From Larix kaempferi (taxonomy: Eukaryota > Streptophyta > Pinopsida > Pinales > Pinaceae): DNA of 64,000 bases. The position numbers and the translations under genes are program-made. The DNA is taken from assembly GCA_027924585.1 (NCBI GenBank), contig BSBM01000190.1, positions 1,860,001 through 1,924,000 on the forward strand, written 5' to 3'. Each line of letters starts with the position of its first letter. The first letter of the stretch is position 1. The notes under the pieces were generated by a model, which worked only from the letters and a program-made list of their open reading frames with translations, made no database searches and was not told where the DNA came from. This document shows, piece after piece, positions 35,525 through 49,657 of the stretch.

Positions 35525-36490
35525 ATCTTCATCATCAATTTGGTGGAGATGACTATGAATATTCCTCATTATGAAATCAGAACCACACAATTCATAAATA
35601 CAATTAAAAGCATGCAACCCTTATCCATGTATTGAAATAAGTTTATATATCTTAATATATAATAAATTTTAATATACTAAGATTTAGAGTCAAATAAAAA
35701 ATTATTAAAAAAATAAAACCAAATAAAAACGTATTAAACAAATCATAAAATAAAAAATAAAACTCAACATAAATCCATTTTAAATCTAGATCTATCAAGC
35801 ATTTAGATTAATCAAATTTCTCAAAGTGTATGTAAAAAATTTAAAATTAAAAAAATTACATCTCAAATTTTTGCATCGAGTGAAACGAGGTGCTCTACAG
35901 CCCAGTATGGGGGAGATCTTCTAATGTCATGTAACGTTACATCTAATAAAACGTAAAAATGTAGCATTACATCTAATAAAACGTAAAATATGATTGGGCA
36001 TAAAAAGAAGTAAAAAAAAGTAAACGGTAAAGTAAAGTAAAGTAAAAAGAAGAAAGTAAAGTAAAGTAAAGTAAGTATGGGGGAGATGTTGTAACATTTG
36101 TGATATAATGTTTGTTACTAACAAAATAATTTTAAAAATTCATGTCCACTCATAAAAAAAATTATGGAAAATATTTTAAAAAATCCATGTTGGTTCATAA
36201 AATAAAATAGTATGAAAAGTAATTAAAAACTTAAAACTTAAACCTTAAACCCGGATCTATCAATTAAGAGAGATCAAATTTCTTGAGTTTGAATTTTTTA
36301 AAAAGAAATATACCTCAAGAAATTGGATCCCTCTCGGTGCTTTATAGATACAAGTTAAAGATGGATTTATGCTGGTTGTTAATCTTAAAATTTTTACATG
36401 CTAGATTCAAGAAATTTGACCCTATATTGATAGATACATAAATCCCTAGAGATATAAAATAACCCTTAACCCGAAATTCTCTGGAAAATA
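35525..36490. other. AT-rich non-coding DNA with AAAGT microsatellite, copy B
   Basis: Counterpart of 5140-6130. The AAAGT tract is at about 36027-36075. This stretch diverges from copy A more than the gene does, with an 11-bp insertion near 35920 and a roughly 40-bp deletion near 36395. Confidence 0.7.
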
Positions 36491-36560
36491 ATTTTGGAAA
36501 ATAAATACCATCATCCAAACAAAAATAAATACGCAATATATAATAATAGAAGAGTGTATT

Positions 36561-36733
36561 TTACCAGTCAGAGCACTCCTCCGTGAACCCGGAAATTGCG
36601 TTAGTTGTTTCACTGGGTTGCCTATATATATCAGCGCAGTCTTTCAAGGCCTCATGAATCTCAGGATCTCTTCCGTTAGCCTTTTGGTTCGGCCTGCTTT
36701 TTCTACATTGAGCAGGCATTGATTTATCCATAT
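36561..36733 (-). other. Candidate minus-strand exon, unknown family, copy B
   Basis: Counterpart of 6201-6373. The acceptor is TAG instead of CAG, and several codons differ (for example CADIYR for CAGIYR, EECSDW for KECSDR). The open frame survives, but the density of replacements argues against strong purifying selection. Confidence 0.25.
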
Positions 36734-37022
36734 CTATAAAAGAAAACATCATTTTACATCATCTGTATGAAGCTCAGAGCCTTTCCTGGTGCACTCTGTT
36801 GTTTGGGCATTGCCAATAGTACTTTATGACTCACTTCTATTAACATTTTTGCGTATTGTTCCCAGAAATGAACTGGGTTTTATAAACATGTTCGTTATTA
36901 CTGATTACATATCTATGTACCAATGCAGGTTCGTTTCGAAGGGCACTCTTCTGAGTACAAAGAGCAGTTGGCCCACATTTATTAACCGTTCGGTTAGGCT
37001 GTGCCAAGCTGCTGATCGTAAT

Positions 37023-40000
37023 ATGGGTTCTTTACCATGTGAGGAACGATTGGAGTATCCAGGAGTGAGTAGGGATGAATCTGTGGTGGACAATTATCAT
37101 GGGGTGCTTGTACATGATCCTTATCGATGGTAAGCTTCTTCTGCACAAAATTTTGGAAGATTCGTAGCTGCTTCGAGCTGTTTTTTAATGACATGAGCCC
37201 TACCCTGTGGATTGCACCGTTAAGTCTAAGTCACCTGCAATTAGCCTTAGGCTCCTTTAGCCATCTTCGTAACAAATATTTTCCTTGGAAGATACCTATG
37301 ATATATATTTTTCATTTTTATCTTTCAGAGAAAGTGCTTCCAAAAAATGTCACCAGGGGCTTCCTTCGTCTTCTATCCTTCCGAGATCTCCCAATATTTG
37401 CGCCAGCCTTATCCTTTAAACTCATGCCAAATGGGTAGGGCAGATCACAGTGAGATTGGAACCCTGGTGAATGACTTATCCCTTCATTGACCTTACCAAA
37501 ATGCCCTATTTTATTTTTTTGGTGAGTAAACCCTAATTGACTGGAGAGGGTTCAGAACTCCTCGCAATATCAGATTTACAAGCAGAACACCTTTGCCTAA
37601 GAAGCCACAATTCCATCAAAGTCACCCGTCTCATCTGCAAGGACTACATTAGCATGGGATCACCATTAACAGTGGCCTGTAAACCAATGCCCTTTTTGGT
37701 CAGCAAACCCCTCTTGATTGGAGAAGGTATAGAACTCATTTCAATATCATTAGTTTTACAGTAAGAAGAACTTTAGCTAAGAATCTGTGACTTAGGGGTA
37801 TCTATTCTGTCAAACTCACCCAAGACTTTTTTTTATCTTATTTGCAAGACTGCATTAGGATGGGGGACACCATTAACAGCACTTCTGCATTTGCACAGAG
37901 TGTTAATTACATTAATATGACCTGACAAGTCTGGAGAACTTGATCAACCACGTTGTCAAGGGTAGCATGGCTACTGCACTTTGAACCGGGCTTGTTTTCA
38001 TGTCAAGTGCTTCAACTTACCACAAGACCACAGCTGGAAGAGTCTGAACCAATGCCCTGTTGGCAAACCAATGCAGATTTTTCCAATTGAAATTTTAGAA
38101 TAGTTACTGATTCAAGTTTTTCTGCCAGGCTGGAAGACCCTGATTCAAAGGATGCGAAGGATTTTGTTGAGAAGCAAGTGGCCTTAACTGAATCCTTACT
38201 ACCGACTTGTGAGACAAGAGAGAAACTTAGTGAGCGCATCACAGCCCTCTTTGACCATCCTAGATATGAGTGTCCATTCAAACGTGGCGATAAGTACTTC
38301 TATTTCTTCAACACTGGACTTCAAGCTCAGAGTGTTCTTTATATTCAGGTATATTTCAAAATCTGAAAAGAGATTGATAGGGATATTTTGTAAGGGCATG
38401 GTTTGAAGGAATGTTGTCAGCTTCTTTCTGAATATGAATAAGTCATTTGTGAAAAGTTGACTTGTTGCTTGAGCACATCTTTATTTGTTTGTTAATAATT
38501 TGGTAGGTCATTTTTTCTTTTCTTTGTTTCTTTCTTATTCTCTTTTATTTTGCATATTAGTGGGGGGAAGGGGTTAAATCTGATTTTGCTTTTTGTTTTC
38601 TTAATCTATTACATTCAGGATAAGTTGGAAGCAGAAGCAGAGGTCTTGCTTGACCCTAACAAGCTGAGTGAAGATGGAACAGTGGCATTAAACATTTCTG
38701 AAGTCAGTGAAGATGCAGAATTCTTGGCAGTTGGCTTAAGTACCAGTGGCAGTGACTGGGTGAACATCAAGGTTATCAGGGTGGCAGATAAGAGTACAGA
38801 ACCTGATTCTCTTTCATGGGTAAGTTTTTCCCTCTTATCAAGCATCCTTTGAATCATTCCATGAGTAAGCATTTTGGAGGACTTAACCAGCAAAGAATTC
38901 TGCTTAACACATGGCAAGCTGGTGCCGGTGAAAGTTTTAGCCGACCGAGAACATCTGATAAGTTACAATATGAGTCTCATGTAATCTTAGGTGTAAGCAA
39001 CATAATTTTTTTTAAATTCAAGTTTCCATTACTTGTGGCAAAAATTTATCCACTTCAACATTGGAAGTAACAAATGACTGAAATTTGTCAATTATCTTCT
39101 AGGAGAGAGAGAAAGGGATATAGGGACTATTTTTTCACATACTGTTTCATTGCTCCAGCTCACATATATCAGGCAGTCATAAGTTGCTTGGAATTTTTTT
39201 TATTGGATATATATGGTTGTTTTTTAAGTGTATTCCTCATGTTAGGTTTTTGCAATTATCACCAGGTGAAATTTTCTTCAATTGCTTGGACTCATGACAA
39301 CAAAGGCTTTTTTTACAGCCGTTATCCAGCACCCAAGTTCGTACTTCGTACTGTTTTTCACATGAGAGTGTTGCTTATGTACCTTATCACAGTTGCTTGT
39401 TTACTTTCTTGTACTTATGTACTTTATCACAGTTGCTTATTTCCTTTCCTGACATTCACTTGTTTTGTCCTGATAGAGGAGGTATAGATGCAGGAACAGA
39501 AACAAATATCAATCTTGATCATCAACTATTTTATCATTTCTTGGGCACCAATCAATCTGAAGATATTCTCTGCTGGAAAGATTCAGAACATCCCAAGTGG
39601 ACAGTTGGATCTCAAATAACTGAAGATGGAAAGGTTGGTGGGATATTATGTGCTGTGTTTCTGATAAAATATGGCATCTTAGATATTTTTATAGATGGCT
39701 ATTTTAATTTTTTGGTTATAGAATATCGTTTTCCTTTTGCTTACACTCATGTACTCTTGCAGCTTCTTGTACATAATCTGCAGTTGGCATTCTTGCATGC
39801 TTTTGTGACTGTTCACAACATATAAAAGGCCTTCAAGTCAAACTTTTTATGAGTCAAGACTTGTTCTTAGACGAGGTTTTGCAATTTCTTTGGTGTCATG
39901 TTTATTAGGAATACTTTATTTGGCTTCATTGTGTTTCAAAATAAACAAAATGAGTGTTGTCCATTCTTGCAATTTGTTTTTCTGCAGTGCTTACATTCCT

Positions 40001-40110
40001 GCATTACAATTTTATTTTCGAAGGAAAACCTCATGGGGAAACCTAAGTTGCACGAAACGGGGACGGTAGGAAACGCGACCTTCCAAAAATGAAAATGTCG
40101 GGGGAAACAC

Positions 40111-40141
<31 letters not shown>

Positions 40142-43100
40142 CATATTAAAACACATTATCTTGCAAGAAAAAAATAATGACACACATAAATGACATTTTA
40201 GAAGGAAAACCATGTTTAAATCATTGATTACATATACAGCAATGTATCTTTTTAAAAATGAAAAAAAAACCAATTTTTGAGCCCATTTGAGGGACCTGTA
40301 CCCTCTTGGCTTCCTGTATGGGCCCACAAAAGGAAGAATTGATGCCGAAACTCTACCGAAACGTCGGCGGCCATACCATATGACGTTTTGCAATCATGAA
40401 ATGCTGTACAGTATGGCCGCTGACGTTTTGACGGAGTTTCGTGCTAGTTTCGGCATTTCGGGAAGTTTCTGGGACGGGTATGCTCGTTACATAAGCGTTT
40501 CTTGCAACATAGGGGGAAACCCAAGGGATGCTTCTTCACATTCGTGGATGGCATGGGATTCGAACCAGGCACCTACTGGTACGGACCTAGCCAAATGCCC
40601 AGCAACATTGTCAACAACTGTTGAGCTAACCCCTTGGGCTACATCCCTTCATCACATGCTTCATCTGTTCCATCTTCTTTTGTTCTTTCAGTTGTTGATT
40701 ATAGATTCTACTTCTTACACTTTAATATTTATCACTTACTTTGCATTGAATATCAGAATAAATAATTAGACTTATTCATCATTCTAAAATTAATGATTAA
40801 TAAGTCTAACACTCTAACTATATAGGTGGCCTTTTGATTATTGCAAATTAAGTGATTCTAGGCCCAATTAATGACTCTAAGAGAGCAACTTGCTATTTAG
40901 CATTACTAAGATTAGTTATGTTTAATTAATAATAATTAGAATATTTTTTACATTTAGTTAGCCCCCTCTAGTACAAAATCAATCTTTAATACTGCATTTT
41001 AACATGGTTTAGGACCATAAATGATAAGACATGTTAGAAGTTATCACTATGAACAAAGTTGTATGGAAACAGGTATGGATACAGATTCAGATACAGATCC
41101 AGATATGGATTGGTTGGATTTTTTGAAAAGTCAGGACCCAGGGGTGGTATTATACACACAGACACACACACACAAAATGAACCAAAATGATAGAATATTC
41201 AAATCTCCAAATATATTTCTGATTTCACTCCAAATCACTCACAAGTTCATGAATGCAGGCTGCTATGGAAACTCAGATTTATGTGTTTTAGAATGGGAGG
41301 ATCGGCTATGTCATAAGTAAAAATGAGGGTTTTAGGGCTGAGTGGATCTGAGCTGGATCCTGCTGGATTTGGATTCATAGAATAATAGGTGGATTCAGTA
41401 ACTTAGCCTTTATATGTATGGTAATCATGGTGATGAGTCTTTAATATTTATAGCACAACATGTAGTCTAACTTGAAAACCTATGATCTCAAAATCATAGG
41501 CAAATTGAGGTTTTGTTGGATGAAACCTCTAGCTTCCTAGGTAGCTTATTCAGGTGTAAGTTCCTTCCAATTGAAGTGCTGGATTCATCTATTGCTCACA
41601 ATCTTTATTTGTGTTTGAAGGATTCTTTTTGGTCAAAAAAACTGTCATATTGGTTTGTTTGGGGAAGTCTTAGTTAAAATATGGGGGGCAATGTGGCTGC
41701 TATCTTTTTCTTTAGGCAAGCCGCAAGACACATTCTTATATTGTGCAGCATGCTATTGTTTGGAATATTCAGTGCATATTGACCCTTATCACTTTTTCTC
41801 TAACTCCAAGGAGTATAGAATTTCTGCTCTAGTTTGTGTTTGTCCTATTGTATAAAGTGATTTGCTTATAAGGTGGAAGACAAATGAACACCATATCAAT
41901 TTCAAACTTGGTGTTTAATTCTCAAATTGGTTTTCTTAGTTCTAAGAATGTGTTGTATTTTTCTTGGAGCGGCTCAAGTGTCCATTACATATTATGCATG
42001 ATCTATCTTGATCCCACTGAATTGTTTTGCACTCAATCAATTCACCTGCAGCAAGTGAAACACCCAACATAACTTTCCACCTTTTCCCTTATTTGGCTTT
42101 GGCGGGAGTGATTTATCTTATTTGAAAAATGCAGCATGTCAACCATCTGTTGGATTTTTGTTTTAAGAAAACCTAATGTTTTAGAACACTTAAAAAACAT
42201 GGTAATTTTCTTGAATGAAACATCTATAATTTTATCATTTAGAAAAGTAATGATAGCTTTCTTGTATGAAATGTCTATAATTTCATGGCAGGTTGTACAT
42301 CTGGCCTGATACAATTATCTATTTTGTTTGTGGCAGTATGTTCTTTTAACTATTGCGGAAGGCTGTGACCCTGTGAACAGGCTCTTTTATTGTGATCTCA
42401 CTGCTCTTCCTCAAGGTCTTGAAGGTTTCAAAGGCAAGAAGGAGATGCTTCCTTTCCAAAAACTTATCGATAACTTTGAAGCACAGTATGAACTTGTTGC
42501 AAATGATGGTGCTTTGTTCACTTTCCGAACCAATAAAAATGCTCCTAGGTATAAATTAGTTCGTGTAGACTTTACACAGCCGGAAGCTTGGAGTGATGTT
42601 GTTGGAGAATCTGAGAAGGATGTTCTTGAATCAGCTTGCTGTGTCAATGGCAATCAACTTATATTAAGCTATTTAAGTGATGTCAAGTATGTTCTGCAAA
42701 TACGGGACTTGCAATCTGGACACTTGCTTCATAATTTGCCAATAGATATAGGGTCACTTGATGGGATATCAGGAAAGCGTAAAGACAAAGAGATATTTGT
42801 TGGTTTTACAAGCTTTCTTACCCCTGGCATTATCTATCGATGCAACTTAGATGTGGAAAAACCAGAATTTGTAGTATTTAGAGAGACTGTTGTTCCAGGG
42901 TTTGATCGGACAGAATTTGAGGCTAAACAGGTAAGGGTTTCAACTTTCCTTCTATTTCTTGCTTCTACAGATTTTGCTTGAGTGCCTTTGGGTTGGGGGA
43001 ATGTTATCTATTGAGCACTTAAAACCCTCTTTAAACACCCTTAATCTGACTGTAAACGCAACAGGGGTTTCACATTATAACTTATTTAACAAAAAAGCAT

Positions 43101-45234
43101 TCTAAAAGAAGTCTAATGTTGCTTTATCCATGCTACAAGACAGATGTTTCTATTCTTGTCACTCAGTTGAAATGATGATGATGGCATTGTTCACTTGGAT
43201 TATGAAATACTAATGGGTGATATTATGCGGTCAATCTGGATTGTCTATGACATGACGGGTTTCTTATATGGTTTTGTTTCGAATCTGCCTTTGATTATTG
43301 TCAGGTTTTTGTAACCAGCAAGGATGGAACTCAGATTCCAATGTTCATTGTATCCAAGAAAGGCATTGCTCTTGATGGTTCTCATCCAGCACTGTTATAT
43401 GGTTATGGGGGCTTTAACATTAGCATCACCCCATCCTTCAGTGTTGGTCACATTGTCATTTCAAGACATTTAGGGGCAGTCTTTGCCATTGCAAATATTC
43501 GTGGTGGTGGCGAATATGGAGAAGAATGGCATAAAGCAGGCTCTCTTGCAAAAAAACAAAATTGCTTTGATGATTTCATATCTGCTGCCGAGTTCCTTGT
43601 ATCAGAGGGGTATACACAATCTAAAAAGTTATGTATTGAAGGTGGCAGTAATGGTGGACTTCTTGTTGCAGCTTGTATAAATCAGGTATGCCCAAGTATT
43701 TGATGATAAGATCATAAGATACATGGTTAAATAATGGTCCCTTATAAACCAGTTGCTTGCTTTCCTCCTTCCTTTTGTGTTAATGTAGATCTCAATTGAA
43801 AAAGTTGTTTATATATCCCAAAGCAAGTGCTTTTGAGTCTCTGTATTGGCTGTCTTTAAACTTATTCAAAAAGAAGTGTAGAGATGATTTAGCAGATCAA
43901 TTTTTTGTGAATTAAAGGTCTTGAATTTATATTTCTGAGTGTAAACAGAGACCTGACCTATTTGGTTGTGCACTGGCTCACGTTGGTGTTATGGACATGT
44001 TGCGTTTTCATAAATTTACTATTGGTAAGTTTTAATGTGAGAATATTCAACCCCCTTTTTCACCCCCTCTGGCTAGCTATATTCTTAAATGCAGGCATCT
44101 GCATGACAACTGATGATGGAGCTTGTTTTTGAACCTGCAGGCCATGCATGGACATCTGATTATGGCTGTTCAGATAAGGAAGAAGAATTTCATTGGCTGA
44201 TTAAGTAAGAATACACATGAGTCTGTATCTTAAACTATTCAGTAACAGATTGTCTAACTAAGCTTCAAACTGTTAGTAATATCAAATGAAGATGTTGACT
44301 GTTCCTTTTCTGTTGACTCAATGGATCATTCAAAAAGTGTTTTTTAGGTTATAAGAACTCTTTTTTTTAAATACATGATCAACTGTTTCTGGTGTACGTA
44401 CTCCATTTCTGCAGATACTCACCATTGCATAATGTAAAGAGACCATGGGAGACAACAGGACAGAACTTACAGTATCCTGCTACAATGTTATTGACAGCAG
44501 ATCATGATGACCGTGTTGTGCCACTTCATTCTTTGAAACTCCTAGCTGTAAGTAGTTGAAGTGGCTATGGCCATGTATTAAATGTCATCTAATATTTGAT
44601 ATTTGAAGTCATAGCTTCTAGGAAACTATTGATGCTCTTAATCTGACTTCCTCTATAAGCAACCATTGGTGCATCTTTTGCCTCTCCTTTGACAAATGGA
44701 TATAACAGTGTGTTTCATTATTTTTTATCTATAGCCGACTTGATTAATTTGGATTTTGAACTTATTGAGTGTATATAGACAATGCAATACATTCTATGTA
44801 AGGGCGTGGAGAATAGCCAACAGACCAATCCAATCATTGCCCGAATTGATACAAAATCTGGTCATGGAGCAGGAAGGCCAACCCAAAAACTGGTGAGTTA
44901 TAACTTTTTCTCTATATTCCTTTTATGCAATATTTCAGTGATTTTATTGATTTTCTCACCAATTAATACTATTTGGGGTCTCAGCTAGTTGAGGGTGTCT
45001 AATTGTTTGTAGAATTTTGACTTTTGAAGCATATTTACAAATCTATAATTTGTGGATCACATTGTTTTCTAGACAATCATTAGAACCCCATTTCATCTCT
45101 GCATGTGTGCTGTGTACATTGCACAAATTGCTACTTCGTAAAAAATATAACACTTTTTTCTCCTGCAGATTGATGAGGCAGCAGACAGATATGCATTCAT
45201 GGCCAAAATGGTGGGTGCATCATGGATTGACTAG
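37023..45234 (+). CDS. Prolyl oligopeptidase (S9A serine peptidase), copy B, 12 exons
   Basis: Exons: 37023-37129, 38129-38348, 38619-38819, 39266-39336, 39477-39633, 42337-42930, 43305-43685, 43949-44024, 44141-44204, 44415-44547, 44779-44892, 45169-45234. All splice sites are preserved and the product is again 727 residues. This copy keeps the family residues that copy A lost: the GGSNGG nucleophile elbow at Gly564-Ser565, AAE at 546, GHAW at 605 and DTKSGHGAG at 694. These agree with the prolyl oligopeptidase consensus as I know it. Six of the nine coding differences between copies change an amino acid. It is the better candidate for the functional enzyme. Expected activity is cleavage after proline in short peptides, with entry gated by the beta-propeller. 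Confidence 0.94.
40508..40649 (-). mobile_element. tRNA-derived SINE in intron 5, copy B
   Basis: Counterpart of 10140-10281, with the same A-box and the exact B-box GGTTCGAATCC on the minus strand. Confidence 0.7.
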
Positions 45235-47450
45235 CTTAGGTTGTGGACTTTTTGTTAAAGCTTGAAGTTGCTTCTGAAACTGGTATTACAACGGATGATT
45301 AAGAGAATACTCTACATGAATTTCCATACATTTCTGTTGTAGGAAGAATTACAGTTGGCAATGAATTCCAGTAAAATATTAAAGGGCTTCTTTAGGTGTC
45401 ACACTTCAATGGTGCTTATGAATGATATATGTGTTTTTTACAGGGAATTATATAGATACAAGTCACTTTATATGTGACTGATATGGTGGCTATATGTCGA
45501 AGTGTAAAGTTCAGTGTAGGAAATCTAAACTACTCTGATATGGTAAAAGTAACAACCAATTTAAAAAATTTAATATGCCTGTTGTTATGTGACCACTGAA
45601 AGCTTGCCTGCTACAACATTTTCCATTTATATTGGAAGACTTCCTTTTGACTAACATTTACAACTCAACCAGTCCTGGAGATAGAATTTTGTATCCTTTA
45701 AGAAACATAGAAAGCTTAGTAAGCTATTTGCTCATAAATGTTAATTGTGTCTGCATATTTTATTTTAGCAATGAAATTGTTTAAAGGCTAGGGTACATCT
45801 AGAAGAGAAACAATGATAATTGAATAAATGAATAGAATTTAATTCCCAGCCTCAATGAAATCTTACTGGCCATTGCTTACACAGGGTGTAATAGTTTTAT
45901 CACTGCTCCTTTCCTTGCATCTCAAGAATTCTTTTTTCCTTCAAAATTTTCTGGACCTCTTTTATTATCTAAAACTCTGTCGCTTTGGTCTGGACTAGGT
46001 ATTCTTGAATATTCAATTAAATGATTTTGGGAGTTGGCAATATAATGGAAGTTGCTACTCCGTGCCCAACTAAAGCTCTGTCTTCATCAACACTCATGAT
46101 TATTGGATTTTTTTTTGGAAACTTTATCCAATCCATTCTATTTTCTCCAATCCATTAAGAAACATCACTCAAATGAGTGTCACATGAAGAGGACCTTGTA
46201 TGAACAAGAACCTCTCTAAGTTTGAGATAAGGAAGTTGACAACACAGGAATTAGTGTAGTGCCCTCAACACTATGATAACAAAAACCACAAGACAACAAA
46301 ACAAAACCCCCAAAGTGACTATTTTGTTAAAACCAAGATGAATAGTTTTCAACACATCCATATATCATTCCCATAACCATTCCTTGACTATATGCATCAA
46401 TCTAAAGTACACACAAATATGTATAGCATTAGTTAATACATAAAGTTGCATTCTAAATATAACAAAACATAAAAGGCCCATTGATACACTCATTTCTGAT
46501 GAAGCATCCTTCTTTCATTAGTTATCCCCAACCAAACCATGTCCTACTTCCAATACTTTTAACATTTGAAGTTTGAATCTTAACTGCAATATAAAAACAG
46601 TGAAAACTTGCCCATGAAGACAACAACATACAAATACACCATTGATTTTATATTAAAGTTATATCCACATGGTATGAGCAATTCTACCCTTTGATTTCTA
46701 CTATATCTACATAATTATAATCTTGGAATTACAAAACTGACTTAAGTTTATTATCCATCTAAGAGATCTATTTATGATTGGTAATTGATTCCATCAGTAA
46801 TGCAAATACATTATTCGTTAGCCTATAATAAACTTATTACCACAAACCAATATGATTCACCTCAACTAGTATAGATAAATCCATTGTTGGCACATATATT
46901 ATATTTACTATTAAATCTACTTGAAGATTAGATTATACATTTACATTTCTATGATGTTCCTACCATCCGATTCTATAATCGTAACAATAACACCTATTAA
47001 GTCACACTTCGGCAAAATCTTGGTTAAGGAATAATGCTTTTCATCCATCTTACCTCAAGTTATGACATAAAAATTAATGTAATCCAACTAAGACAATAAT
47101 AAGTAGCAATACTTGCTACTAGCTTCAATATTTTAATTGTACAATATTTGTAGGAGCCCAACAATGGGCTTGCATTGATTAGTTTAGCCATAGGCAACAC
47201 GATCATAGGGTTAGTGCTAATCATCTATCATAAACTTTAAGAGAATAGTGATACTTAAGCCCACATAAGTTGTCTTTAAAACACCTCTTGAATCTTTACA
47301 CTAGAACTAGTTCACACATTAACACGAACACTTAAATGAGCTCTTAATAGTATTCTATTGTCTAAGAGCTTTTGTCAAACACTTTGCATGTAAACATAAT
47401 CTTTAACCATTCAAAGACTTTAGGCCAATATCTCAGATGCATTTCAATTT
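45235..47450. other. Non-coding DNA downstream of prolyl oligopeptidase, copy B
   Basis: Counterpart of 14866-17079. Nothing recognisable beyond the presumed 3' untranslated region. Confidence 0.6.
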
Positions 47451-48455
47451 AGAAAATGCTTGCCAAAATAATCAAAATTGCGTTGAAGAAAGTCTTCTTT
47501 GAATCCATTTCTCAAGAACAATTTGGTTTTCACATGAAAGATAGATTCACGATGTTGTGGGGGTGGCTCAAGAAGGTTTCCATACAATAAAATAAAAAAG
47601 ATGCATGTCATGGTTCTAAACCCAGATTTATCCAAGGCTTTTAACACTATGAGTGGGCATGTACTAAGACTAATGCTCATCCATATTTGTATGAGTCTTC
47701 ATATGGTAAATTGGATAATGGGTTGTTTGTCATCAATGTTATTTGCAATGTTGAATAATGGTTTTGCTTCCCAAGTTTTTTACTCCTTCAAAGGGTTTAG
47801 GACAATGTTACCCTACGGTCCCCGTTTCTTTTTATTTTGGTAGCAAAAGGTTTAAGTAGTGTTATGTATGAATGTAAAAAATGTGTTGTAAAAGGGATAA
47901 AAGTAGTTAGAACGCTAACTATGTCTCGTTTAATATATGTGAATGATGTTATTTTGTTTGGTGTTGGCATTATTAGGAGACATAGAAATACAAGGAAACT
48001 TTGGATCATTACTATAGATCTATGGGATGGAAGTAAACTCTATGGAATCAAGTAATGATGAAAAAAGTATATTGATCCTTTGTCCTTTGAAGATTAGATC
48101 GGACTTCCACTAAAACCTATATTGGGAGCCTTTATTTTTTTTTGGGAATGTCCCAATGAGAGATTTTCCTCTAGTAGGGAATTGGTTAGCATGGAGAGTA
48201 GGAAATGGGTCTTGAGTTCAAATAGGTGCTAACCCTTGGGTTGAATGTGTTGGAAAACATAGATTACCAAAACCTTTGATCAACACATTAAACATGTAGA
48301 GCATTCACCATTTGAAAAATGTAGTAGATATAGATCTTCTTTCTCTTTGGAATCAAGTGTGGAAAAGGGAAATCAATTTGGGGTTTCGGGGAGAGGAATT
48401 AGTTCCACTACATGCAATGAACCTACGGGAGTTGATCTTGATGTAATTAATCATG
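47451..48455 (+). mobile_element. Degenerate LINE reverse transcriptase, copy B
   Basis: Counterpart of 17080-18070, with the same Asn-for-Asp change in the LIYVNDVILFG catalytic box (about 47927-47960) and the same frameshifts. It differs by a few residues, for example PDLSKAFN where copy A has PNLSKAFN. Confidence 0.8.
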
Positions 48456-48479
48456 TAAACCCTTGAAAGAATCAATGTA

Positions 48480-48865
48480 AACCTTAGGGAGAAAATTAAG
48501 TAAAGAAAATAATTATTAAATGTATTTGTATATTCCCCCAAGACATGTAGCCCCAGTCATGTTAGACAAGTCAGCCCAGTTAAGGAAAAATCCAGTTTGG
48601 CAAGGGTATAAATAAAGAGGTTATGTTCCTCATTTGACACATCCACTCAATCACACAAGTTCGCATCACTTGGAGAGGAGCTCGCATCTACAGCTAGGAG
48701 AAGCTAAATTTTGGGGTTTTTACTTAGATAGATTTTCTTCTTTATCTCTCTCATCATTGTACTATGTTCTCAGAATTGTTCATCTCTATACAAAGGTTGT
48801 TGGGTGTTAGCACTCAGATTTTACCCTTTGGTTGTAGAAATATAAACCTAAGGTAACTATTTCAA
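48480..48865 (+). other. LTR-like or promoter-like segment, copy B
   Basis: Counterpart of 18090-18470, with GGTATAAATAAAGAGG at about 48605-48620. It keeps the extra 18 bp between TGTAAACC repeats just upstream. Confidence 0.3.
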
Positions 48866-49657
48866 ACCAACCTTTAGGAGGAAAAATTAGCCATTTTTTC
48901 CACCAGAGAGGGCTATCTCAAAAAATATGTGAAAAGCTAAAATATATATAAAATAACTATGATTTTTCATAACAAATACTTGGTTGAAATGTAAACAAGA
49001 ATCATTGGGCATGGAGTCGAAACTAAGGGGTTTTTGCACCAACAGATAAACAACAGTAAAGATTTCCACAGAGGCAAGGTAGTTGTCACATTACAGTCAA
49101 AGCTTTTTGCAAGTGATCTAGAAAGAAACATAGACAATCCATCAATAATGGGCACCAATTTTCAGATGAATCCACTATCAATTTTAGAGAAGTAATGGAT
49201 ACTTAGACCCGATCAATCAAGGCATAAACATATGAATCTCAACTTATTTTAAACTTTCATCTAAGCATAGAAAATATGACATAATGGAAAGTATAACGAA
49301 GAAAGTAAACATGCACATATAAGAAAAGAAAAATACAAATTGTAATTTTGATCAACACATGAATCTTTGATTCTGTAAAGATATGTTATTTTCTGTGTGG
49401 CTCTTTTATATTAAAATATATCAATCCGATACAAAAACTCTTGTCTTCAAAAAAGGTTTTCAACCCTTTCAAAAATAACTTACATGGTCTTTTATACAAA
49501 ACTTCTTCGAAGCAAAACATAACTGCTTCTTTTAACTAAAACTGAAATAACTTTAACTAATTCGCTAAATGTCAATTAATTCAAAATCTATACAAAATTA
49601 TTACAATAAAATTCTTTGAAAGTCTTCATTTTGCTGATAATTGCTCGATGAACATCT